A program made the translations under genes and the position numbers. Source: JAWKTV01 sp041398905 (lineage in GTDB: Bacteria; Planctomycetota; Planctomycetia; Planctomycetales; Planctomycetaceae). From it: a stretch of DNA of 64,000 nucleotides. Below the pieces are notes generated by a model. That model was not told where the DNA came from. It saw nothing but the letters and a program-made list of their open reading frames with translations, and searched no databases. Numbering within the stretch: the stretch's first letter is position 1; the number at the start of each line of letters is the position of its first letter. This document shows positions 58,301-64,000 of this stretch, one piece after another. The stretch covers positions 39,180 through 103,179 of the forward strand of contig JAWKTV010000020.1 of assembly GCA_041398905.1 (NCBI GenBank), in the 5' to 3' direction.

Positions 58301-58470
58301 TGCTGAAACAGCAGCTCCGACTGAATCGCGGGCAGGAAGTACTTCACGCCGTAATACACCACGAAGATCCAGAACAACACCCAGATCAAGCGGACGTACC
58401 AGGGAATGGAGTTGCTGGTGTAGGCGTGGTGCTGCGACTCGGCTTCGGGGGTGGTTTGTTCGACGGGCAT
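58297..58470 (-). CDS. 57-aa single-helix membrane protein in the cbb3 operon
   Basis: Reverse-strand ORF from the ATG at 58470 ending in an ATGA overlap with ccoI. It reads MPVEQTTPEAESQHHAYTSN then SIPWYVRLIWVLFWIFVVYY GVKYFLPAIQSELLFQQ. One membrane helix with a cytoplasmic N-terminus rich in Gln/His. The IPWYVRLIW lead-in resembles the start of the CcoP membrane anchor (NPxPRWW..F), so it may stand in for the missing CcoP anchor or act like CcoQ or CcoS. The overlap with ccoI is the main support that it is translated. Confidence 0.75.
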   Translation of the reverse strand: MPVEQTTPEAESQHHAYTSNSIPWYVRLIWVLFWIFVVYYGVKYFLPAIQSELLFQQ

Positions 58471-58589
58471 GGCGAGGGAGGAGAATCGAATCTCGAAGCT
58501 CGAAATTCAACGCTCGATCAGTAAGGGGTTGATTGTGAGATCAGTACGGCGATGCGAGTGTCTCGAACATCGTGCTTCGAACGAGCGAG

Positions 58590-58887
58590 TTACTCGTCGC
58601 GATCAAGCAGCCTCTCGCGATCCAGCATCACGTGCTTGGGGGCCTCGATGTCCCGAAACATGCCGTGCATCGCCGCCCAGGCGAGCAGACAGAGGAACCC
58701 GAGACTGGCGAGCAGGTAATTGACGATCGGTGTCAGCGCGAACGCGCCGTCGGCGTCACCCTCGACCACGTGCTTGAATTCGATCAACTTCGTGGCGAAG
58801 CCCAGCAGGCTGGGGATGAGGATCAACACGCCCAGGACGATCGTCGCGATGAAGACGCCGCGAGGAGACGGGGGTGCGGTTGGCCAT
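58590..58887 (-). CDS. Small two-helix membrane protein of the cbb3 operon (frameshifted as given)
   Basis: Start ATG at 58887 (MANRTP). One extra base in the G run at 58870-58874 (CCCCC on the coding strand) breaks the frame; corrected it reads PSPRGVFIATIVLGVLILIP SLLGFATKLIEF, then a loop and NYLLASLGFLCLLAWAAMHG and a charged tail (HVMLDRERLLDRDE). About 98 aa with two helices. No named family recognised. Its position between ccoO and ccoI suggests an accessory or assembly subunit. Confidence 0.65.
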
Positions 58888-58940
58888 GGTGAAGCTCACG
58901 TGCGAGGAACGAAGTGCTGGTGCTGACCGAATCCGACTGC

Positions 58941-59652
58941 TCACTCTTCAGCGACCGCTTCGACGGGTGCGTCCAGGTCGACCTTGAGCAACGGGGACGC
59001 CTCGAAGTCTTCGTAGTACGGGTAGGTCTCGTGCCAGCTGCCGAGCCACTGAATGTAGGTCATGATCGCCAGGCCGCGCTCGTTGGGCTTGTCCGGGCTG
59101 CCGTCGAAGAACCACGGGTACTCCGGCATCGGCGAACCAACGGAAAGGTCGGTCGGTTTGAAGAAGTGAACTGCATGCCAATCGTTGGACCGACGGCCCC
59201 CTTCGCGACTCAGGTCGGGGCCGACACGGCGGGTGCCGAACAGCACCGGCCGCTGCAGTTCGTTCTGATACTCCTCCGATTCCGCGACCGGACCCCATCG
59301 CAGCGACTCGTTGGACACGGGGCGGACAAACTGGCTGTGGCAGTGCCAGCAGCCTTCGCCGACGTAGATGTCGCGACCATATTCGAGCTGGCTTCGCACA
59401 GCGGTCGTTGTACCACTGCGATGCGGCGGCCGGATCGGCGGGCGGTTCGCCGTACACCGCCTTGAATGACTCGGGATACCGCGAGGCGAGATCCTCGAAC
59501 TGGTAGCGAAGGTTGGCGTTCACCACCTCGGCAACGGTCTGCTCGGGCATGTCGCGGTACATCAACGCGGGGACGACGGCGTTCGAGACGAACGCGAACG
59601 CGAAGAACACCAGCCCGGCGACGAAGAACACGCCTGATTTGGATTCAAACAT
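58941..59652 (-). CDS. ccoO: cbb3-type cytochrome c oxidase subunit II (CcoO), frameshifted as given
   Basis: Mono-heme c subunit that passes electrons to CcoN. Frame one (from ATG 59652) gives the membrane anchor FFVAGLVFFAFAFVSNAVVP and ASQWYND. After one extra base near 59397-59410 the second frame continues VRSQLEYGRDIYVGEGCWHC H with the heme motif CWHCH, RVGPDLSREGGRRSNDWH, the axial Met in VGSPMPEYPWFF and IMTYIQWLGSW. All CcoO landmarks are present, restored length about 237 aa. The C-terminus ends EAVAEE. Confidence 0.9.
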
Positions 59653-59782
59653 CGGTTTGGTGAGTCAGTGTTAGGTACGAGGTAATCGGAATCGTGAAGC
59701 GGTTCGTTCATCCCAGACGGGGTTACCCCGCCAAGTCCCGGCGTTGGAAACGCCGAGGCCTGATGTCTCACGAACATGTCAG

Positions 59783-61205
59783 TCATGCCGCAGCGACATC
59801 ATTCTTCGCGGTTGTCGGCGTGCCCAGGCCCGGGGAGGCCTTCCACGTCTTGTAGATGTTCCAGACGAAGCAGCCCTGGCCGGCGGTGATCGCCAGGCCA
59901 GCGACCAGCCGCAGCGCCCAGAACGGCTGCGAAATCTCGACCGAGTGTTCCCAAGGCTGCATACCCATCCACGACCATCCCTGGAACAGCCCCCCCATGA
60001 TCAGATCGCTCGCCATCACCAGCATTCCCCTGCGGAGAGCCAATAATGCCATTCACCAGTGTGCGACTGTACCATTCGCGTTTGAGCAGCAGCGGGAACA
60101 GGTAGGTCATCACACCGAGTTGCCACTCGACGAACACACCAAACATCACCAGGTGTGCGTGTCCGACGACCCAGTCCGTGAAGTGAATCAGTTGCTGGAA
60201 CGTCAGCGTCACCTGGAATGAGCACTGCAGGCAGGTCAGGAAGTAGTAGACCATGCCGGTGTAGAACCAGCGGATCGGCAGGTTGTCCCAGAAGGCCCGC
60301 CCGTTGCCCCACAAGGTGCCGAAGAAGTTGATGACCACGGTCGTCACCACCAGCTCGACGGCGATCGTCGAGATGACCGCCCCGTACTGCAGGAACATCG
60401 GGATCGGCGTGTAGAGGAAGTGGTGAATCCCCTGCAGCGGATAGAAGAACGCCAGTCCCCAGAAGCCCACCAGTGACAGGCCGTGACTCCAGACCGGCTT
60501 CTTCAGCAGGATCGGGACGAAGTAGTACATCATGCCCCAGCCGAGCGGCGTGACGAACAGACCGACGAGGTCGTGAATGAACAGTCCGCCAACCGCTCCC
60601 GCGGCAGAGCCGCACACGAAGTACTGCGGCACGAAGTTGCCCATCGCATAGGTCAGGAATGTCCAGACGAAGGCCGCGATGAAGTACCAGAGCGTGACGT
60701 AGATCGGCCCCTTCATCTTGACGATGGGCGCCATGAAATTGATGGCGACGAGCAGCAGACCGACCTGCGCCAGCGGGTCGATCCAGACCGGCGTCTCGCC
60801 CCATTCCAGCCCCTGCGCCTGTCCGAGCAAGATGCCGACGGCGGTCGCCACCACTACCAACTGCCAGGCTGCGAAGATGAAGTACGACAGTTGCTTGTTG
60901 AGCACGGGCCGCAAGGTGAGTCGCGGCACGACCCAGTGGCAGATGCCGAGGAACGCGTTGGCGATGAAGCCGTACGCGATCGCATTAGTGTGAATCATCC
61001 GCCAGCGGCCGGGCGAGAGGAGTTCAATCCCCTGCAGCGGGTTGTGGCGGATGAGCTGAAAGCCCATCAAAAAGCCACCGACGAGCGAGATGGTCATGTA
61101 CACGAGCGCCGCCACGAAGTACCAGGCGACGAGCCGCTCTTCGACGAGCTGATCGTGACGCGGGACTTCCTGCGATGACGGCGGTACGACGGCGAGGTCG
61201 GTCAT
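59783..61205 (-). CDS. ccoN: cbb3-type cytochrome c oxidase subunit I (CcoN), two frameshifts as given
   Basis: Catalytic heme-copper subunit, about twelve helices, about 475 aa when repaired. HTNAIAYGFIANAFLG carries the low-spin heme His, FIHDLVGLFVTPLGWGMMYY the CuB His region (HD instead of the usual HN), GIHHFLYTPIP the adjacent His pair, and TDWVVGHAHLVMFGVFVEW the His ligands of both hemes. Two bases are missing, near 60050 and in the CCCC run 60027-60030. Corrected, the C-terminus reads WHYWLSA, GMLVMASDLIMGGLFQGWSW and ends TTAKNDVAAA. It acts at the inner membrane as a high-affinity terminal oxidase. Confidence 0.93.
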
Positions 61206-61295
61206 TGGGGAGTGAAGTCGAGAGTGTGTAGCGGAGAATGGGTAGGTTGAATCAGAGCGGCGGCGGGCGTAGGTCCGTTGCGCGTCTTGCAGTCG

Positions 61296-61958
61296 TCACG
61301 GGGCGGTGTTGGTCGTTCCCACGGGCCGGTACGGGGTGAACTGGCCGAGTGGATACAAGAGGGCCATTGTCAGCCCGAAGACAATGTGCGTTCCGGCGGC
61401 GACCCACGGTGGGAGAATGGCCGGGTCAGTGATCCAATTGCCGCCCAGCAGCATCGGCTGAAACCAGGCCAGCACGCCGTAGAACGCAATGGCCCACAAC
61501 CCGAGCGCGATCACGGCCCCAACGATCGCCCGCTTCGCGAGCGGCGCGTCCTTGCCACATACGCGGACCATCAGCCAGTACAGGGGCACGCCGAGCAGCA
61601 TCCCGGTACCGATGTACAACGTCACACCGAGCGCGAAGATCAGACCGCTGCCTTGCTCGGCACTGAGCGTCAGCGCCCGTTCGCCCATCGGAAAGGTGAG
61701 ATAGACCTTGATCAGTTCCAGCGGCGATTTCCCCGCCAGAGGGGCAAGGCCCGCGTTGACCAGCAAGCTGACGGCGGCGGCGATCGCTCCGAGGAGGAAG
61801 CCCGACGTCGCGTAGTACATGCCGTAGAATTCGCGCGGTGGCCACTCGGGCGTCGCGACTTCCGCGAGCGCGATCTCCCGCTCGAGCGCGGCGGCCTGCC
61901 GACGGAGGTCATCGAGTTCCCGGCGTTTGGTCTGCAAGTCCATGGGGGACGAAGGCAT
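61296..61958 (-). CDS. Four-helix membrane protein of the cbb3 operon
   Basis: 220 aa from MPSSPMDLQTKRRELDDLRR (ATG 61958; ATG 61943 is also possible). A short coiled coil is followed by four helices: SGFLLGAIAAAVSLLVNAGL, GLIFALGVTLYIGTGMLLGV, AIVGAVIALGLWAIAFYGVL and GTHIVFGLTMALLYPLGQF. No cofactor motif is obvious. It is unrecognised, but fixed between the diheme cytochrome and ccoN, so it is probably an oxidase accessory subunit. The open frame at its upstream end overlaps the cytochrome gene end by 4 bp. Confidence 0.75.
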   Translation of the reverse strand: MPSSPMDLQTKRRELDDLRRQAAALEREIALAEVATPEWPPREFYGMYYATSGFLLGAIAAAVSLLVNAGLAPLAGKSPLELIKVYLTFPMGERALTLSAEQGSGLIFALGVTLYIGTGMLLGVPLYWLMVRVCGKDAPLAKRAIVGAVIALGLWAIAFYGVLAWFQPMLLGGNWITDPAILPPWVAAGTHIVFGLTMALLYPLGQFTPYRPVGTTNTAP

Positions 61959-62038
61959 TAAGGGAGAGGAGTTGGAAATCCGTATCGCATCGATCACAAC
62001 TGCGGTCTGGCCCTGGCGAGACCGGGCCGCGGGCCGCA

Positions 62039-63127
62039 TCACTCGGCCGCATCACTCGCCGCGTCACCCTCCGCGACAGCTGGCTTGTAAGGACTGACCG
62101 GTCCGGGTGCAGGAATCTCACCAATGCCGAACTTCACCGAAGCACGACGCCGGCTGGAGATGTATTTGACGTAGGCGACCAGATCCCAGATGGCGTCCGG
62201 GTTGTCGGCGAACGAGTTGGCGAAGCCGGGCATCGGCGTACCGTTGATGCCGCCGTAGATGCGGCGGTAGATGTCGATCGGCTCCGGTCCGCCATGCAGC
62301 ATGCCGGAGGTCAGGTCGGCGGCACGGGTGACTTCGCCCCAAGTATCCTTCAGGTCTCCCCGCAGATTCTCCGGCGTCAGCCCGCGACCATCTTCGCCAT
62401 GACACTTCTTGCACCCGGTCGACTCCGCGAGAAACAGTTCCCGGCCACGGCGGGCGTGCTCCGCCGTGAACTCAGGTTCTGGAGTCTGGGGAATGATCAC
62501 ATCACTGCGAGCCGCGCTCCACTGATCGACGATCAATTGCACCGCGTCCGTCTCCACGGCTTCCGGGTCGACTTCTTCGTCGAAGTCAGCCAGGTAGAAG
62601 ATCTGCTCTTCCACTTCACCGCGGCGCGCGAGTACCAGCACGTAATCAACGACGGCATCGATCTCCTCGGGCTGCAGCAAGGGGAAGGCCGGCATCGAGG
62701 TGCCGCGAATGCCGCGGCGGAGTGTACGTTCGAGGTCCGCCTTCAGCGGCTTCGAGCCGAAGGTCGTCGATGTGAACTTGAAGACCCCCTTCCGATAGTT
62801 GCGCGGGCGGGGATACATCGAGTTGGCGGTCGGCCCGTTGCCGTCACCGCTGTCGCCGTGGCACTGCGCACACTGCGTCTCGTAGATCGCCTGACCTTTG
62901 AGCAGGTGCTCCGTCGTGACCTCGGCCGCACCAATCAGCCTGGGCGCCGCGTAGGTGCCGGCGTGCTTGTCAAGCTCCGCCACCACCGCAGTCTGCAGTT
63001 CTTCGCTGAGCGTCAGAGTCTGCTCCCCAAGAATATAGTTCTTCGGCTCGGCGCGATTGCAGCCGACGAGCGTCAGCAGCAGGACTCCGAGCAGCAGGCG
63101 ACGGAGCGAAGATTCCATCAGTCTCAT
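62039..63127 (-). CDS. Diheme cytochrome c lipoprotein, first gene of the cbb3 operon
   Basis: 362 aa from ATG 63127 (63118 is the alternative). The signal ends in a lipobox (LLLTLVGC, Cys23), so the protein is probably membrane-anchored by lipid. Two cytochrome c domains have heme sites C86-A-Q-C89-H90 and C239-K-K-C242-H243, with axial-Met candidates in GTSMPAFPL and GTPMPGFANS. CcoP, the diheme subunit of cbb3 oxidases, is otherwise missing here, so this protein probably fills that role. A sigma-54-type promoter lies about 90 bp upstream. Confidence 0.88.
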   Translation of the reverse strand: MRLMESSLRRLLLGVLLLTLVGCNRAEPKNYILGEQTLTLSEELQTAVVAELDKHAGTYAAPRLIGAAEVTTEHLLKGQAIYETQCAQCHGDSGDGNGPTANSMYPRPRNYRKGVFKFTSTTFGSKPLKADLERTLRRGIRGTSMPAFPLLQPEEIDAVVDYVLVLARRGEVEEQIFYLADFDEEVDPEAVETDAVQLIVDQWSAARSDVIIPQTPEPEFTAEHARRGRELFLAESTGCKKCHGEDGRGLTPENLRGDLKDTWGEVTRAADLTSGMLHGGPEPIDIYRRIYGGINGTPMPGFANSFADNPDAIWDLVAYVKYISSRRRASVKFGIGEIPAPGPVSPYKPAVAEGDAASDAAE

Positions 63128-63215
63128 AGGATTCTTGGGGAATAGGGGTGGCCATGCGCCACCGGTGCGTACGAGCAGGGTGTCGTCCGGGCACGCGGCG
63201 ATGGAGGAGCGGTTG

Positions 63216-63230
63216 GCAAAAGCAGTGCCA
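63216..63230 (-). promoter_or_regulatory. Sigma-54 (-24/-12) promoter of the cbb3 operon
   Basis: Read on the minus strand, TGGCACTGCTTTTGC matches TGGCAC-N5-TTGC at every defined base, with GG-N10-GC spacing. Transcription would start near 63204, giving a leader of about 77 bases before the diheme cytochrome ATG at 63127. Confidence 0.78.
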
Positions 63231-63329
63231 ACCGCAGCGGGCCTTGGAAAATCGCTGGCCCAACAGCCGCGGATCAAGAGCCGGGCCAGGCTCGGTCAGT
63301 TACCGCAGGCGGGGACGCGATGGCGAAGC

Positions 63330-63345
63330 ATGCGATTTGTCGCAA
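63330..63345. promoter_or_regulatory. Dyad ATGCG-N6-CGCAA, candidate enhancer
   Basis: ATGCGATTTGTCGCAA contains the perfect inverted repeat TGCGA-N4-TCGCA. It lies 100 bp upstream of the oxidase operon's -24/-12 element, within the range used by NtrC-type activators. Confidence 0.5.
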
Positions 63346-63449
63346 GAAACACGCTGGCGGATGGACCGCGGTATGTTCCCAAGGCTGAGTCAACCGGCTC
63401 CCGCTGTCGAGAATGACCACCACCCCCTCGCCGAGCGCGTCGCGCAGGC

Positions 63450-63463
63450 GTGCGATTTCGCAC
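63450..63463. promoter_or_regulatory. Dyad GTGCG-N4-CGCAC, candidate enhancer
   Basis: GTGCGATTTCGCAC is a perfect inverted repeat 220 bp upstream of the oxidase promoter. It has the same half-sites and spacer length as the dyad at 49950-49965 in front of the regulator gene. Confidence 0.55.
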
Positions 63464-63792
63464 ACTGGCCCACTGCACATCCATCTGAGAGGAGGTCCGA
63501 ATCCGCGAACCGGCTGCACTGATCCTTGCGCGACGACGTTGACCGCCGCCAATGTCCCGTGGATCGGCCGCAGGAGCGTCACTCAATGCGAACAGACGCC
63601 CGATCCAATGCTGGTCGGCGGGCGTCTGCTCGATTGTCGGGATCCCTCCCAAGGTGGCTCTTCGGTGATGTTTGCGCCTCCTGACGGCGCGACACTCCAA
63701 CAAACTCCACCATGTCTGTGGTGCCGCTATGCTGTGAGTCGAATGCGGCCGGCAGCGAAATCAAGCCGCGACCGCTGTCGCTCAGTCGGCGA

Positions 63793-63999
63793 TCAGTAGC
63801 GGTAGATCAGGTCGAAGGTGAAGCGATCACCTAGCACGTCCTCGCGATTCGTCACGGGAACCTCGTAGGCGACACCAACCTCGACGTTGTCCAACGGCTT
63901 GTACTTGACACCCAGCGCGGTGCTGACGATGTTGTTGCCCGCCACGCCGACGGCTCCGAGATTGATCACATCCAGACCCGAGACTGGCAGCGGGAACGC
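63793..63999 (-). CDS. C-terminal end of an outer-membrane beta-barrel-like protein (runs off the window)
   Basis: The reverse strand reads GLDVINLGAVGVAGNNIVST, then ALGVKYKPLDNVEVGVAYEV PVTNREDVLGDRFTFDLIYR Y and a stop at 63793. Alternating hydrophobic residues, paired beta-strands and a C-terminal aromatic (Tyr) are typical of outer-membrane barrels. 69 codons are present. It resembles uncharacterised planctomycete porin/transporter-like proteins, but the family cannot be fixed from this fragment. Confidence 0.6.
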   Translation of the reverse strand, partial: AFPLPVSGLDVINLGAVGVAGNNIVSTALGVKYKPLDNVEVGVAYEVPVTNREDVLGDRFTFDLIYRY

Positions 64000-64000
64000 G

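Larger units (their letters stand above)
63128..63792. promoter_or_regulatory. 665-bp regulatory region upstream of the oxidase operon
   Basis: No believable gene is in this stretch. It holds a sigma-54 promoter (63216-63230, minus) and two inverted repeats (63330-63345 and 63450-63463) positioned like enhancer sites. The far end abuts the stop codon of the outer-membrane protein gene at 63793. Confidence 0.6.

Noticed and set aside
58529..58545. FNR/CRP-like sequence TTGATTGTGAGATCAG upstream of the 57-aa gene
   Set aside because: The half-sites are separated by six bases rather than the four of an FNR box, and the second half is imperfect.
63413..63799. 128-aa plus-strand frame upstream of the oxidase operon
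   Set aside because: Composition is not protein-like and it spans the candidate regulatory dyad and the antisense of the barrel gene end.

Overview
The window reads as a chromosomal segment of a GC-rich planctomycete. The markers are a DUF1559 pilin-like protein with a type IV-pilin N-terminus, a PSCyt1-PSCyt2-PSD1 protein, two DUF1080 (3-keto-disaccharide hydrolase-like) proteins, a BNR sialidase-like protein and a PQQ-repeat protein. These families are typical of Planctomycetota; I cannot place the genus. I see no CRISPR array, prophage, insertion sequence or rRNA, and found no tRNA by eye.

Layout. 0-7.4 kb (mostly minus): start of a DUF2237 gene, a beta-lactamase-fold hydrolase, a TfoX C-terminal-domain protein, then an overlapping MoxR / membrane protein / ABC ATPase / nucleoside-hydrolase-like operon. 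7.9-15 kb: a small unknown gene and a YhaN-like ATPase (plus), TerC, pheS, rplT and rpmI (minus), with a short palindromic repeat cluster between rplT and rpmI. 15-24 kb (minus): a glycan cluster with GDP-L-fucose synthesis (gmd, fcl), two GT39-like membrane glycosyltransferases, a DPM1-like GT2, an epimerase and a UDP-glucose/GDP-mannose dehydrogenase. 24-31 kb (plus): DUF1080 lipoprotein, Ldh-family oxidoreductase, soluble transhydrogenase and ComEC. 31-44 kb: DUF1559 protein, queA, sialidase-like protein, zinc-ribbon protein, PQQ protein, PSCyt protein, DEAD-box helicase, DUF1080 protein. 44-48 kb: GT2, GT4 and a flippase-like protein.

48-64 kb is the most interesting part. A FixL-like heme-PAS histidine kinase is divergent from an NtrC-type sigma-54 response regulator. 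Downstream come a VIT/CCC1 family protein, two small mono-heme cytochromes and a universal stress protein. A minus-strand run of nine genes (63.1 to 54.8 kb) then encodes a diheme c lipoprotein, a four-helix membrane protein, CcoN, CcoO, two small membrane proteins, the copper ATPase CcoI, a SafE/DsbD-like protein and a DUF4405-like protein. Near-consensus -24/-12 (sigma-54) promoters lie in front of this run and in front of a lone cytochrome gene, with a weaker one before the regulator. Inverted repeats of the form TGCG-N4/6-CGCA lie about 90-220 bp upstream of them. My reading is an oxygen-sensing circuit in which a FixL-like sensor acts through an NtrC-type activator and sigma-54 directly on cbb3 oxidase genes, rather than through FixJ and FixK/FNR.

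Caveat. At least eleven genes carry one-base frameshifts, mostly a lost base in short C/G runs. Each can be repaired with consistent reading-frame arithmetic, so I think most are indel errors of the sequence rather than dead genes. They are annotated at full restored extent with lesions noted.
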